A DNA stretch of 64,000 nt from Anaerolineae bacterium (GCA_013314735.1 JABUFD010000001.1:124001-188000), one strand, 5' to 3'. Shown: positions 26,501-36,028, counted from the stretch's first letter. The notes: generated by a model not told the origin, from the sequence alone. Made by a program: numbers and translations.

Positions 26501-27484
26501 ATGATCAATTACATTTTTCGCCGTATTGGTTACATGATGGTGACCCTGGCGATCATTGCGGTGTTAGGCTACCTGATTGTTGAACTACCGCCAGGATCGT
26601 ATCTGGAATTCGAGATCGCCCGCCTGCGTCAGCAGGGCGGCAATGTTTCCCAGGATCAGATCAAAGCCCTTGAAATTCGCTACGGTTTGAATGATCCAAC
26701 TTATGTACGCTTTTTCAAATGGATTACTGGTTTTGTCCGTGGGGATTTTGGTGAGTCTTTCCAATATCGTCAGGAAGTGAAGGACCTCATCGGTCAACGT
26801 CTTGCGTTTACAATCAGTATTTCTGTTTTTTCATTATTGTTGGCATGGGGGATCGCAGTCCCGGTCGGGGTGTACAGCGCGACGCATCGGAATACCATTC
26901 CGGATTACATCATCACGGTCATCCAGTTCCTGGGGCTTTCCATTCCCAGTTTCCTGGTGGCGCTGGTGCTGATGGTCGTCGCGCAGCGTGTGTTTGGGCA
27001 GCAAGTGGGTGGTTTGTTCTCGGATGAATTCCAGAATGCGCCCTGGAGTTTCGCCCGTTTTATTGACCTGCTGAAGCACCTGTGGATTCCGATCGTGGTG
27101 ATCGCTTTCGGCAGCACTGCCGGTCTGAGCCGCATCATGCGCGCCAACCTGCTGGATGTGCTCGGGATGCAATATGTGCAGACCGCCCGTTCTAAGGGGT
27201 TAAAGGAAAACAAGGTGATCTGGAAGCACGCTGTGAAAAATGCGATGCATCCCCTGATCATGATCCTGGGCGGTTCGCTGCCTGGCATCATATCCGGCGA
27301 AACCGTGGTGGCGATCGTGATGAATATCCCGACGGTAGGCCCGATGTATTTCAACGCCCAGTTGAACCAGGACCTGTACCTGGCAGCCACATTCCTGATG
27401 TTCCTGTCCATCCTGGGTGTTCTCGGCAACCTGCTGGCGGATATCGCCCTGGCGTGGGTTGACCCGCGCATCCGCTTCGAGTAA
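26501..27484 (+). CDS. ABC transporter permease, DppB/OppB type
   Basis: A 327-residue inner-membrane permease with about six helices. The N-terminal YIFRRIGYMMVTLAIIAVLGYLIV is the usual first helix. The EAA loop that docks the ATPase is visible as QTARSKGLKENKVIWKHAVKNAMHPLI. The WVDPRIRFE end is typical of DppB-like subunits. It forms the channel with the DppC-type subunit encoded 17 nt downstream. Confidence 0.95.
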   Translation: MINYIFRRIGYMMVTLAIIAVLGYLIVELPPGSYLEFEIARLRQQGGNVSQDQIKALEIRYGLNDPTYVRFFKWITGFVRGDFGESFQYRQEVKDLIGQRLAFTISISVFSLLLAWGIAVPVGVYSATHRNTIPDYIITVIQFLGLSIPSFLVALVLMVVAQRVFGQQVGGLFSDEFQNAPWSFARFIDLLKHLWIPIVVIAFGSTAGLSRIMRANLLDVLGMQYVQTARSKGLKENKVIWKHAVKNAMHPLIMILGGSLPGIISGETVVAIVMNIPTVGPMYFNAQLNQDLYLAATFLMFLSILGVLGNLLADIALAWVDPRIRFE

Positions 27485-27500
27485 AGGAGAGAGGTGAACC

Positions 27501-28673
27501 ATGACTGAATCAGTAAATCCTGAAGCTCAGATGAATGAAGTCAATCCCGAACCACAATATGAGGTATTTGATGATCCCGTCAGCGATGTCGGCGACCTTT
27601 CGCAATGGCAGTTGATGCGGATTCGTTTCAGCAAAAACAAACTCGCCATGCTTGGTTTGTGGGGCATGATTGTGATCTACATCATCGTGTTCCTGGGAGA
27701 GTTCATCGCTCCCAACTGGTACCAGTACCAGAATGGCGACTACATTTTCGGGCCTCCGTCCAAGATAACCTTTATCGGCCCGGACGGCCGGTTCAGCCTG
27801 CGGCCTTACGTGTTTGCCACAACCACCCAGCTGAACCAGGAAACCTTTAAATTTGAATTTACCGAAGACCGCACAAAGAAAATTCCTGTGAAATTCTTTG
27901 TGCAGGGGGATCCGGTATCCGTGTTGGGATTCAAAACCAACCTGCACCTGTTTGGCCTGGAAGGCGGACAGCGCTTTTATGTGATGGGCGCCGATGGCCT
28001 CGGCCGTGATATGTTCGCCCGCATCCTGGTGGGTGGGCAGATTTCCACCACCGTTGGGTTGATAGGTGTCGCCATGAGCATCATGCTCGGCGCGGTGTTG
28101 GGGACAGCCTCCGGTTATTTTGGCGGTATCGTCGATGATATGATGCAGCGTGCCATTGAAGTGCTGGGTGCCTTCCCGCAGATTCCGTTGTGGGCAGCCC
28201 TGGCATCTGCGTTGCCACCAATTTCGAAAGATTTTACGGTGGTGCACCGTTACTTCCTGATCACCCTGGTTCTGTCCGTGGTGAGTTGGACCGGCCTGGC
28301 ACGTCAGTTGCGCGCCAAAGTGATGTCATACCGCAATGCGGATTTCACCCAGGCAGCCCTGGCAGCGGGCTCCACGGATTGGCGCATCGTTCTGACACAC
28401 ATGATCCCCAACGGGGCCAGCCATATCATCGTGATTGGTGCCTTGAGCATTCCGGGCATGATCCTTGGTGAAACCTCACTCAGCTTCCTGGGCCTGGGAA
28501 TTTTACCGCCAGCTGTCAGCTGGGGCGCACTGCTCCGGGATGCCCAGCAGGTGAGTGTGGTCGTTCAACATCCCTGGCTGTTGATTCCTGCAGCTGCGGT
28601 ATTGATTACCGTGCTGCTCTTCAGCCTCCTTGGTGATGGATTGCGGGATGCCGTCGATCCATATTCGATCTAG
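27501..28673 (+). CDS. ABC transporter permease, DppC/OppC type
   Basis: A 390-residue permease. The N-terminus has a cytoplasmic tail, one helix (about 52-70), and an extracytoplasmic insert of about 100 residues before GADGLGRDMFARILVGGQISTTVG, the conserved start of the transport domain. The EAA loop reads AALAAGSTDWRIVLTHMIPNGASHIIV and the C-terminus is LLGDGLRDAVDPYS. The insert makes it longer than the usual DppC of about 300 residues. GGAGAGAGGTG precedes the ATG. Confidence 0.95.
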   Translation: MTESVNPEAQMNEVNPEPQYEVFDDPVSDVGDLSQWQLMRIRFSKNKLAMLGLWGMIVIYIIVFLGEFIAPNWYQYQNGDYIFGPPSKITFIGPDGRFSLRPYVFATTTQLNQETFKFEFTEDRTKKIPVKFFVQGDPVSVLGFKTNLHLFGLEGGQRFYVMGADGLGRDMFARILVGGQISTTVGLIGVAMSIMLGAVLGTASGYFGGIVDDMMQRAIEVLGAFPQIPLWAALASALPPISKDFTVVHRYFLITLVLSVVSWTGLARQLRAKVMSYRNADFTQAALAAGSTDWRIVLTHMIPNGASHIIVIGALSIPGMILGETSLSFLGLGILPPAVSWGALLRDAQQVSVVVQHPWLLIPAAAVLITVLLFSLLGDGLRDAVDPYSI

Positions 28674-28696
28674 ACAGAAAGGCAGGCTGGAATATT

Positions 28697-29779
28697 ATGA
28701 ACCAAAGCTCTGAGTCTACGACCAAGTCGGTATTTGAGGGAGAAGACACCATCATCAAGGTGCGTGATCTGCACACTTACTTCTATACGGATCTTGGTAT
28801 CTCGCGCGCCTTAAACGGCGTGAACCTTGAAATTCCCCGTGGGAAAGTCATGGGTGTTGTGGGAGAAAGCGGTTGCGGGAAAAGTGTAACAGCTCTCTCC
28901 ATCATGCGAATGGTTGCCAAACCCGGCAAGATCGTGCAGGGTGACATCACTTTCTTCCGCAAGGATAAAAAGAAAAATGACGCCATTGAGGAGATCAATT
29001 TAACCAAGCTGGAAGGCATGGGTCCTGAAATGCGCAGCATCCGCGGTGCCCAGATGTCGATGATCTTCCAGGAACCAATGACTTCGCTCAATCCTTCCTA
29101 TACAATTGGTGACCAGATCATGGAAGCCATCATCCTCCACCAAAACGTTGATAAAGTTGAAGCTGAACGGCGCGCGGTGGAAATCCTTGATGGGGTTGGT
29201 ATGGCGAATCCATCCCTCATCGTAAAACGGTATCCGCACGAATTGAGTGGTGGGATGCGGCAGCGTGCCATGATCTCCCTGGCGTTGTCCTGCACACCAG
29301 CAGTATTGTTTGCCGATGAGCCCACCACAGCCCTCGATGTGACCACGGAAGCGCAAATTCTGGATTTGATGCGCGATTTGCAGAAGCGGATTGACATGAG
29401 TATTGTCTTCATTACCCATAACCTGGGAGTGGTCGCGCAAATGTGTGATTACGTAACCGTGATGTACCTGGGGCGTGTGGTGGAACAAGCCACAATTGAC
29501 GATACTTTCTATAATCCGATGCACCCGTATACCAGTTCGCTTCTCCGATCCATCCCGCATGTGGGGAGTCACCAAAAAGATCGCTTGAAGCCCATTCGCG
29601 GCGTGGTGCCTGATCCCTATTCGAAAGTAAAGGGCTGTCCATTCCATCCCCGTTGTGATAAGGCGATGCGTGGACTGTGCGACGTAAAGGTGCCAGGTCT
29701 GACGGTAGTTGGGAAAAGCCACACCGTTCGCTGCTTCCTGCATTCTGATGTCGAGGAGGAATCGACCTATGTCCAATGA
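28697..29779 (+). CDS. ABC transporter ATP-binding protein, DppD/OppD type
   Basis: A 360-residue ATPase of the peptide-transporter family. It has Walker A GESGCGKSV, Q-loop MIFQEPMTSLNPS, signature ELSGGMRQRAMI, and Walker B LFADEPTTALDV followed by the switch histidine in VFITHNLGVV. The C-terminal oligopeptide-transporter domain has the cysteine pattern GCPFHPRCDKAMRGLC, which in relatives may bind an iron-sulfur cluster. It overlaps the next gene by 11 nt. Confidence 0.95.
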   Translation: MNQSSESTTKSVFEGEDTIIKVRDLHTYFYTDLGISRALNGVNLEIPRGKVMGVVGESGCGKSVTALSIMRMVAKPGKIVQGDITFFRKDKKKNDAIEEINLTKLEGMGPEMRSIRGAQMSMIFQEPMTSLNPSYTIGDQIMEAIILHQNVDKVEAERRAVEILDGVGMANPSLIVKRYPHELSGGMRQRAMISLALSCTPAVLFADEPTTALDVTTEAQILDLMRDLQKRIDMSIVFITHNLGVVAQMCDYVTVMYLGRVVEQATIDDTFYNPMHPYTSSLLRSIPHVGSHQKDRLKPIRGVVPDPYSKVKGCPFHPRCDKAMRGLCDVKVPGLTVVGKSHTVRCFLHSDVEEESTYVQ

Positions 29780-30806
29780 ATTAGCTTCAATTAATCGAGA
29801 TGAATTGCTGTTGGAAGTGAAAGACCTGAAGAAGCACTTTCCAATTCGCAAAGGCGTTATCCGTCGTTCAACCGGGCTTGTGAAAGCCGTTGACGGGGTT
29901 AACCTGTATGTGAAGAAAGGTGAGACGCTTGGCCTGGTCGGTGAAAGCGGTTGCGGTAAAACAACCACCGGTCGAACCATCATACGCCTGCTGGACCCGA
30001 CTGACGGGGAAATCCATTTCAACGATCCCAAAATTGGATGGGTTGATTTGGCGAAAATGGAGCGTAAGGATTTGATGCAGGTGCGTCCGCACATGCAGAT
30101 CATTTTCCAGGATCCATTCTCCTCACTCGATCCGCGTATGACGGTGCAGCGCATTGTCTCGGAACCGTTGATGATCAACAAACTGGCGACCGGATCAGAA
30201 TTGCAGGATCGTGTGGCGGAACTGTTGCGAACCGTGGGAATGCGGCCTGAATATATGAGCCGTTACCCGCATGCCTTCTCCGGCGGCCAGCGCCAGCGTA
30301 TTGGCATTGCCCGCGCCCTGGCGCTCAACCCCAAACTGATCATCTGCGATGAACCGGTTTCCGCGCTGGATGTGTCGATTCAGGCCCAGGTTTTGAACCT
30401 GCTGGAAGACCTGCAGCAGGACCTTGACTTGACCTACATTTTCGTCGCGCACGACCTGAGTGTGGTGGAGCATATATCCGACCGGGTGGCGGTGATGTAT
30501 GTCGGCCGCCTGGTGGAACTGGCTTCGACCGAGAACCTATATTACTCCCCGAAGCACCCCTACACCGAGGCGTTGATGGCTGCCGTACCGAAACCTGACC
30601 CGCGCAAACGTGATCGCCCGATCAAACTGCCGGGGGAAGTGGCCAGCCCGGCCAATCCGCCATCAGGTTGCTACTTCCATCCGCGCTGCCGCTATGCCAA
30701 AGACATCTGCTCAAAAGAAACCCCGCCCCTGAAAGAAGTGGCTCCAGAGCATTTCGCTGCCTGCCATTTTGCGGGTGAATTGAAACTGCGCGGTGTTTTG
30801 GCTTGA
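29769..30806 (+). CDS. ABC transporter ATP-binding protein, DppF/OppF type
   Basis: A 345-residue partner ATPase of the transporter. Walker A is GESGCGKTTTGRT, the signature FSGGQRQRIGIARAL, Walker B LIICDEPVSALDVS, and the C-terminal pattern GCYFHPRCRYAKDIC. An upstream start at 29709 is possible but lies inside the previous gene; GAGGAGG 8-14 nt before 29769 decides the start. The gene ends the operon and is followed by a perfect 14-bp hairpin. Confidence 0.95.
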   Translation: MSNELASINRDELLLEVKDLKKHFPIRKGVIRRSTGLVKAVDGVNLYVKKGETLGLVGESGCGKTTTGRTIIRLLDPTDGEIHFNDPKIGWVDLAKMERKDLMQVRPHMQIIFQDPFSSLDPRMTVQRIVSEPLMINKLATGSELQDRVAELLRTVGMRPEYMSRYPHAFSGGQRQRIGIARALALNPKLIICDEPVSALDVSIQAQVLNLLEDLQQDLDLTYIFVAHDLSVVEHISDRVAVMYVGRLVELASTENLYYSPKHPYTEALMAAVPKPDPRKRDRPIKLPGEVASPANPPSGCYFHPRCRYAKDICSKETPPLKEVAPEHFAACHFAGELKLRGVLA

Positions 30807-30839
30807 TGACAGCCTATTTTACCCGGTAACTGCCAGATT

Positions 30840-30870
30840 ATCGCTCCCAGGCAATCTGCCTGGGAGCGAT
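30840..30870 (+). terminator. Hairpin terminating the ABC transporter operon
   Basis: Perfect 14-base arms ATCGCTCCCAGGCA and the complement flank a three-base loop. The following GTTAATTCTTT is only weakly T-rich. Confidence 0.6.
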
Positions 30871-30901
30871 GTTAATTCTTTATAAATACCGCTTCAGCGT
30901 G

Positions 30902-30930
30902 TTGATATACATGTCTGGTAACGGTATAAT
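30902..30930 (+). promoter_or_regulatory. Promoter of the PsbP-like / zinc-ribbon gene pair
   Basis: TTGATA (30902-30907) and a perfect TATAAT (30925-30930) are separated by 17 bases, about 55 nt before the ATG at 30985. This is one of the best promoter matches in the window. Confidence 0.75.
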
Positions 30931-30984
30931 AAACCCTGTCTTGCGTCAAAGCGCGTGAGAAACACCAACAACACAGAGGTAAGA

Positions 30985-31485
30985 ATGACTGAAAATGCAA
31001 AAAAGAACGGTCCTGTGTACACAGGCGTACAACTTCACCCCGACAAAGAAGGTGGATACGGTGTCTGGGTGCCCAGTGATTGGCGGAAAATTGACCTGAT
31101 TGATGGCCGCCGTGGTTGGGTGTTTACCCCCAACAAAGACAACTACGACACCTGTTTTATCGCCGAGAAAATCACACTCGAAGTTAAAACCACACCGGAG
31201 GATAAAGATATCCTGGTTGAGGGTTTTGAGGCCGGGATTCAACAAATGCCCGAGGTGGAAATTGAAGAGACCCGTTACGAAGCAGGCAAACGCGCAATTC
31301 TGTTGGAGGCCAAGTTTACTTTCACCGATGAAGGCGGCCAGCGACGCAAGCGCTGGGTGAAAAGCATTTATTGGGGAGAGGGGAACCTGGTGCTGATTGC
31401 GCAGGGCGCATCGCTTGAGGAATATGAATACTGGCTGCCCATGCTGTATAACGCAATGAATACCTATGAGCTGGGCGTCGGTTAA
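30985..31485 (+). CDS. Hypothetical protein, possible PsbP/Mog1-like fold
   Basis: A 166-residue soluble protein with no signal peptide. The opening pattern YGVWVPSDWRKIDL...WVFTPNKDNYDTCFIAEKITL, followed by a long helix and DEGGQRRKRWVKSIYW, is like the small alpha/beta PsbP/Mog1/DcrB superfamily (amphipathic strand, 'P-x-DW' and a late aromatic strand). This is a fold guess from pattern only. The ATG at 30985 is preferred over 30955 because AGAGGT sits 4 nt before it. The downstream zinc-ribbon gene overlaps by 20 nt, indicating translational coupling. Confidence 0.65.
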   Translation: MTENAKKNGPVYTGVQLHPDKEGGYGVWVPSDWRKIDLIDGRRGWVFTPNKDNYDTCFIAEKITLEVKTTPEDKDILVEGFEAGIQQMPEVEIEETRYEAGKRAILLEAKFTFTDEGGQRRKRWVKSIYWGEGNLVLIAQGASLEEYEYWLPMLYNAMNTYELGVG

Positions 31486-32146
31486 TTCGATTCCAGACAG
31501 CATAGATGGCGACGGCAGGGATTTTGAACCCGAACTGGAACCTCTCATGTGCGCCACCTGTGGAACCGAAATTGAAGTCGGGCCCGAAGGACCTTACCCG
31601 ACCGTCTGTCCAGCCTGCCTTCAGCCGCTTGATCTGGAGACACAATTCGCATACAGCCGCGGGCGGGATGCATTCGCGGTCGGGCAGGAAATCCTGATCC
31701 GGATATCGCCGCGACTGAGAAAACGTAACCTGTTTACCACCGAAGAATTGGAAGGTCTGGAATATTACAAACAGGCCTACAGTTCACTTCAACTGGCTTT
31801 TCAGGGTGTCCTGGCGGAACAACAACGCTGGTTGGGGGTTGAGATGATGGCTGCGATTGTCAATATTTTACTGCAGCATCAATTAATCTCAGAACTGGAG
31901 TTTGGCTTTTGGGGATCGCTCAATAAGGAGCAGAATATCCAGCAGGAATGTGTTGAGGTACAGCACAAAATGACCGGCCTGCCGCATGGCCTATTCACCT
32001 TCCTGGTGCGTTTGCGCTGGCATTTGCGCCTGCGACAACTGCAAAAAGCGTTACGCGAGCTGGATGCCAATATCCACAAGTTTCAGCGTTTGATCCGTTT
32101 TACCGAACCCGTCAACGCTCGCAGAATACCTGATCGCGGCAAGTGA
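31466..32146 (+). CDS. Hypothetical zinc-ribbon protein
   Basis: A 226-residue protein with a zinc ribbon near the N-terminus: MCATCGTE and, about 20 residues later, VCPACLQP (two CxxC pairs, about residues 29-50). The rest is helical and basic toward the end, without a membrane segment. No family was recognised. The start codon lies within the upstream PsbP-like gene (20-nt overlap), so the pair is probably translated together and may act together. A terminator follows. Confidence 0.7.
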   Translation: MSWASVNSIPDSIDGDGRDFEPELEPLMCATCGTEIEVGPEGPYPTVCPACLQPLDLETQFAYSRGRDAFAVGQEILIRISPRLRKRNLFTTEELEGLEYYKQAYSSLQLAFQGVLAEQQRWLGVEMMAAIVNILLQHQLISELEFGFWGSLNKEQNIQQECVEVQHKMTGLPHGLFTFLVRLRWHLRLRQLQKALRELDANIHKFQRLIRFTEPVNARRIPDRGK

Positions 32147-32160
32147 ACGGAATCGTGATA

Positions 32161-32198
32161 AAAAAAGGCCGATGGTTCAAATCATCGGCCTTTTAATT
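32161..32198. terminator. Bidirectional Rho-independent terminator
   Basis: GGCCGATG (32167-32174) pairs with CATCGGCC (32183-32190) over an eight-base loop, flanked by six As on the left and TTTTAATTTT on the right. It separates the convergent zinc-ribbon and small membrane-protein genes. Confidence 0.85.
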
Positions 32199-32251
32199 TT
32201 CAATTAATCGATTCAGGGCTGCCCCATATGTTTCGGCATCATTAACCGGTA

Positions 32252-32635
32252 TTACACCACAGTCTGAATGATAATGCTGACCACCATGATCCCGACCAAT
32301 ATACCCACTGATTTGACGACCCGTTTTGCCAACAGGCCTGCCTCACGCCCTTTGCGGAAATAATTTTCCAGGTAGATCGACAGCACCACCGCGGCAATCC
32401 CGCCGGCGATCAGAATACCGCGATCCACGGTCTCTTTGATGAAACCCCACTTAATACGGGTGAGGGATTGCACACCCTCTTCGGTTTTTTCGGTCTGGTT
32501 TTGTTGGACAACGGTCAATACGTCCCTGGTGGCTTCACGTACAAACAATACGTCACCCACCAGTAAGATCGTACAAATCACCCATGCCAGAATATAAATG
32601 ACACCACTTGGAATTCCTGCCTTTTTTTGTTCCAT
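32252..32635 (-). CDS. Small membrane protein of unknown function
   Basis: A 127-residue protein with three hydrophobic stretches (about 12-33, 70-90 and 106-126) and a hydrophilic loop between the first and second. The loop EATRDVLTVVQQNQTEKTEEGVQ is probably a short helix. No motif was recognised. It is a single gene with its own neighbourhood, diverging from the GH130-like gene. The start shows only a weak ribosome site (GGGAGAAACGAA). Confidence 0.6.
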   Translation of the reverse strand: MEQKKAGIPSGVIYILAWVICTILLVGDVLFVREATRDVLTVVQQNQTEKTEEGVQSLTRIKWGFIKETVDRGILIAGGIAAVVLSIYLENYFRKGREAGLLAKRVVKSVGILVGIMVVSIIIQTVV

Positions 32636-32852
32636 TTCGTTTCTCCCAGAAATTTATCATCGTCAAGCGTGGCTTGATCATCTAGATTATAGCACGCTGT
32701 CGTGTTTTCGCTCAAAACAGGATGGAAATGACCAATTTGTTAGCGGAGGAAACTTATTTTCCGTTTTGCTCCGCCTGTTCTTCCCAGAGGTTCGAATTGG
32801 GTGGTAGACTCATGGTATGCATGCAAACCAATTCCATCATTTAAGGTAACCC

Positions 32853-33773
32853 ATGAAACTGGAACGAATATCCCATACACCCATCTTTTTACCCGATCCA
32901 ACAACCTGGTGGATGACCTACAATGTTTTCAACCCGGCTGTGGTAGTTCACAACGGCCTGTTCCACATGTGGTTCCGAGCCCAGGGGCTGGATTGGATCA
33001 GCCGGATTGGGTATGCCGTCAGCGATGACGGCATACATTGGAACCGCCTGCAGGAGCCGGTGCTGGATATCACCGATGCCCTGGATTCACGTGGACTCGA
33101 AGACCCGCGCGTGGCCGTGATTGAGGATGAGTTTTATTTGACATACACAGCTTATGGCAGCGATGTCCTTCCGGGCGCGAAACCCACCCATAGCGGTGGG
33201 GGAATCCTTCCAATGGTGGCACGCAGCACAAATGGCATCCAATGGGAGAAAATCGGGCCAATTGTGACTGGAGAAGATAATAAAGATCACCTGCTCTTCC
33301 CGCGCAAGATAAACGGCAAATTTGTGGCATTTCATCGGCGTTGGCCGCATGTCTGCCTGGCGGAGTCCGACGACCTGCGTACCTGGGAACCGTCCCGGAT
33401 GAAGCCGATCTATGGCCCTCGGCCGGAGAACGATTGGGATAGCAAGTCGGTTGGCAGTAACGGCTTGCCCATTGAAACCCGGTACGGCTGGCTGCAGATC
33501 AATCATGGATATGGTCCTGACCATATTTATCGGTTTGGCGTGGTGCTGTTGGACCTGGAAGATCCATCGATTGTCCTCCGCCGGCCTCGTGGTTTCATCT
33601 TTGAGCCGATGGAATTATGGGAGATCCGGGGTGATGTACCGAATGTGGTGTTCAGCTGTGCCAACCCGGTGGTGGGTGATCGCGTGTATGTGTATTATGC
33701 CGGCGGTGACCATGCCATTGGGCTGGCAACCTGCAGCCTGGCGCAACTGGTGGATTTCGCAGTCAACGGCTGA
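32853..33773 (+). CDS. GH130-like glycoside phosphorylase/hydrolase (five-bladed beta-propeller)
   Basis: A 306-residue cytoplasmic protein with the beta-propeller pattern of GH130 and related families, which include mannoside phosphorylases. Key segments are [54 protein letters not shown] (the aspartate in EDPR is the proposed acid), [20 protein letters not shown], and [19 protein letters not shown]. Phosphorylase versus hydrolase cannot be decided without alignment of the phosphate-binding residues. The ATG follows AAGGTAACCC. It ends just before the convergent FAD enzyme gene. Exact sugar is unknown. Confidence 0.82.
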   Translation: MKLERISHTPIFLPDPTTWWMTYNVFNPAVVVHNGLFHMWFRAQGLDWISRIGYAVSDDGIHWNRLQEPVLDITDALDSRGLEDPRVAVIEDEFYLTYTAYGSDVLPGAKPTHSGGGILPMVARSTNGIQWEKIGPIVTGEDNKDHLLFPRKINGKFVAFHRRWPHVCLAESDDLRTWEPSRMKPIYGPRPENDWDSKSVGSNGLPIETRYGWLQINHGYGPDHIYRFGVVLLDLEDPSIVLRRPRGFIFEPMELWEIRGDVPNVVFSCANPVVGDRVYVYYAGGDHAIGLATCSLAQLVDFAVNG

Positions 33774-33781
33774 TATCAGTT

Positions 33782-35002
33782 TCAGCACGTCAGCGCTGCC
33801 ATCGCTTTTCCAGCTACCATACCGCTCGAAAAAGCCCACTGCAAATTGAAACCCCCACAAGGACCATGCACATTCAATATTTCACCGGCAAAGTAGAGCC
33901 CACGGACTTTACGTGACATCATTGAATGGGAATCAACCTCTGAAACAGCGACCCCACCGGTGGAAAGCTGGGCATATTCGAACCCGCGAACACCGGTGAC
34001 AGGCAATCTGAAGGAGGTCATCAGTTCAAAACACTTTTCGATCTCCACGCGTGAAATCGACCGGACCGGCGCAGCAGCTGGAATATCGCACTTGTCCACC
34101 ATCAAGCGTGCCACCTTGGGCGGCAGGATCGATTTTAGCAGTACCAGCAGGGGAATCTCGCTCTCCTGGTATTCCCGCAGCAGGTCCCGCAATTGCTTGC
34201 TTTGCCCGGGCAGGAAATCGATCGATAACCAGTAATCATGGCTGCCGCTGGTTTGTACCAGGTGGCTCAGGTTCATCGCGGCAGGACCGTTAAGGCCCCA
34301 TTGGGTGAAGATGGCGTTGCCTGTCGTCCGTCCAAGGCGTGCCTTGCTGTCAAACAGGGACAACGTCAGGTCCATCCGTACCCCCTGTAGTTTTTGGATC
34401 GGTTTGGGGGCGGTGGTGATGGGGGCCAGGGCGGGAAGCACCGGTTCAAGGGTGTGCCCCAGCCGGGCTATCGATTGGAGGATATCCATGTCAGCCCCGA
34501 GCTGCGGGGCGGCTTTACCGCCGCTGGCCAGCAACACCGCATCGGCTGCCAAAGGTTCCTGACTGCCTTCGATATGGATGGTAAACCGATTGGCAGTGCG
34601 CACCAGGTTAATCACCCTGGCGGAGAGCAATATCCGTACACCGCTGCTGCGCAGGTGGGCATCCAACAATTCGCTGACATTACTGGCACTGTTGGAAACC
34701 GGGTATATCCAGCCATCGTCGGTGGCGTACGTATATATACCTAACCGTTCAAGTTGTTCCAGCGTTTCCTGCGGCGTGGCATTTGCCAACACATCCTGGA
34801 CAAATTTCTGGGCCTTGGTGGGGTTGTACATATCTGCATTGAGATTTCGGTTGCTGAGGTTGCCGCGCCCCGCGCCGGTGGCGGCCAGTTTGCGGCCAAC
34901 GGTGTCATTCAGATCAATCAGGGTGACAGCGTGTACACCAACGGCCTGGAGGGCAGCGATGATACCGGCCGGACCGGCGCCGATGATTACGATCTGTCCC
35001 AT
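33782..35002 (-). CDS. NAD(P)/FAD-dependent oxidoreductase, HI0933-like (aminoacetone oxidase family)
   Basis: A 406-residue flavoprotein. The N-terminus QIVIIGAGPAGIIAALQAVG is an FAD Rossmann motif, then DTVGRKLAATGAGRGNLSNRN, the signature of the HI0933/YhiN family. LLASGGKAAPQLG and the C-terminal EVDSHSMMSRKVRGLYFAGEILNVHGPCGGFNLQWAFSSG are also conserved. The physiological role is not established; some relatives are called aminoacetone oxidases. The frame is open to 35164, but the ATG at 35000-35002 gives the normal start. The PadR gene lies 46 nt upstream on the same strand and may regulate it. Confidence 0.87.
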   Translation of the reverse strand: MGQIVIIGAGPAGIIAALQAVGVHAVTLIDLNDTVGRKLAATGAGRGNLSNRNLNADMYNPTKAQKFVQDVLANATPQETLEQLERLGIYTYATDDGWIYPVSNSASNVSELLDAHLRSSGVRILLSARVINLVRTANRFTIHIEGSQEPLAADAVLLASGGKAAPQLGADMDILQSIARLGHTLEPVLPALAPITTAPKPIQKLQGVRMDLTLSLFDSKARLGRTTGNAIFTQWGLNGPAAMNLSHLVQTSGSHDYWLSIDFLPGQSKQLRDLLREYQESEIPLLVLLKSILPPKVARLMVDKCDIPAAAPVRSISRVEIEKCFELMTSFRLPVTGVRGFEYAQLSTGGVAVSEVDSHSMMSRKVRGLYFAGEILNVHGPCGGFNLQWAFSSGMVAGKAMAALTC

Positions 35003-35048
35003 GGGATTGAGTCCTTTCGTGTGATTGGGCGATTCTGGCCTGATTGTA

Positions 35049-35639
35049 TCACAACGCCTGGTTGCCATTCGGGCCGCGATCATCATGCGATACCGGCAGC
35101 GCTTTGATCTTTTGCAGCGCGCGTTCATGCCAGGCGATCTGAAATTGCAGGTAGGCAGTTCCATAATCGACTGTCATCTGCCACAACTCTCTGGCTCGTT
35201 CGTTCTCCATCTGCAGCAAATCAATGTCAGCCGGGCGGGGTGTGTTTCGGCGGTATCGATCCAACTGGGCTTTCATCTTCTGGATGCGTTCCTCAAATAG
35301 TGTTGCGATTTGTTCATTATCGAGCGGATGGGCAAAGTAGACCTGCATCAGCCAGGCTTCCCGCACCGGATCGCATTCCATTGGGGTTTTCAACCATTCC
35401 TCAAGCTCCTGGCGGCCGGTGCCTGTAACACTGTACACCTTGCGGTTGGGGCGGTTTGCCTGCTGGATTTCTTCCACACTCACCAACCCATCTTCTTCCA
35501 ACTGGCGCAGCGATTTGTAGATGTGACTCTGCGTCGTCGACCAGAAATGCCCGATGTGCTGGTCGATTTCTTTTTTCAGGTCATACCCGGACATCGGTTG
35601 TTGATTCAGGACAGATAGAATGGCGTGTTCCAACGGCAT
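35049..35639 (-). CDS. PadR-family transcriptional regulator
   Basis: A 196-residue regulator. The N-terminal winged helix is classic PadR: LEHAILSVLNQQPMSGYDLKKEIDQHIGHFW and the recognition part TTQSHIYKSLRQLEEDGLVSVEE, then NRKVYSVTGTGRQELEEWLK. A long helical dimerisation domain follows, as in the larger PadR subfamily. PadR proteins usually repress stress or detoxification genes, including their own. The target here is not shown; the flavoprotein gene downstream is the obvious candidate. Confidence 0.9.
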   Translation of the reverse strand: MPLEHAILSVLNQQPMSGYDLKKEIDQHIGHFWSTTQSHIYKSLRQLEEDGLVSVEEIQQANRPNRKVYSVTGTGRQELEEWLKTPMECDPVREAWLMQVYFAHPLDNEQIATLFEERIQKMKAQLDRYRRNTPRPADIDLLQMENERARELWQMTVDYGTAYLQFQIAWHERALQKIKALPVSHDDRGPNGNQAL

Positions 35640-35749
35640 GGGTGCACTCCTTGCCTGCGGCAGTAGTAAAGTGGGAAAGACGGCACAACCTTTAGTTGGC
35701 CGCTTTCACTGTTTCAGTGAAAATCACATAATGAGGTGCTGAGTACTGT

Positions 35750-36028
35750 TCAAGCGTTCAGTAATTTTGCAAGTACATCGGCGCATTCCATGATCAGGTA
35801 TTCCTGGCCGTCGAGTTTAAACTCGGTGCCGGTGTATTTGGCGTAAAGGACTTTGTCATCCACCTTTAGTTTGATGTCTTCGTCATCACCAATGGCGACC
35901 ACCAGGCCAGTTTGCGGCTTTTCTTTGGCAGTGTCAGGCAGGTACAGGCCGGAAGCCGTTTTCGATTCCTGTTCGAGGGGTTTGATCACAACGCGGGAAC
36001 CAAGGGGTTGAATGTTGAATGGGCTCAT
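35750..36028 (-). CDS. groES: GroES-like co-chaperonin
   Basis: A 92-residue GroES-fold protein: NIQPLGSRVVIKPLEQESKTASGLYLPDTAKEKPQTGLVVAIGD, then VLYAKYTGTEFKLDGQEYLIMECADVLAKL. The mobile loop and the GTEFKLDGQEYLI tail are conserved. GroES caps the GroEL chamber. The ATG at 36028 has AAGGAG 6 nt before it. No groEL gene follows, unlike the usual groESL order, so this may be a second, stand-alone copy or its GroEL is elsewhere. It starts 30 nt after the glutaredoxin gene and the two likely form an operon. Confidence 0.9.
   Translation of the reverse strand: MSPFNIQPLGSRVVIKPLEQESKTASGLYLPDTAKEKPQTGLVVAIGDDEDIKLKVDDKVLYAKYTGTEFKLDGQEYLIMECADVLAKLLNA

Noticed and set aside
32785-32815. A tRNA-like GGTTCGAATTG
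   Set aside because: Only the T-loop-like piece is present; no acceptor stem, D arm or anticodon arm can be built around it.
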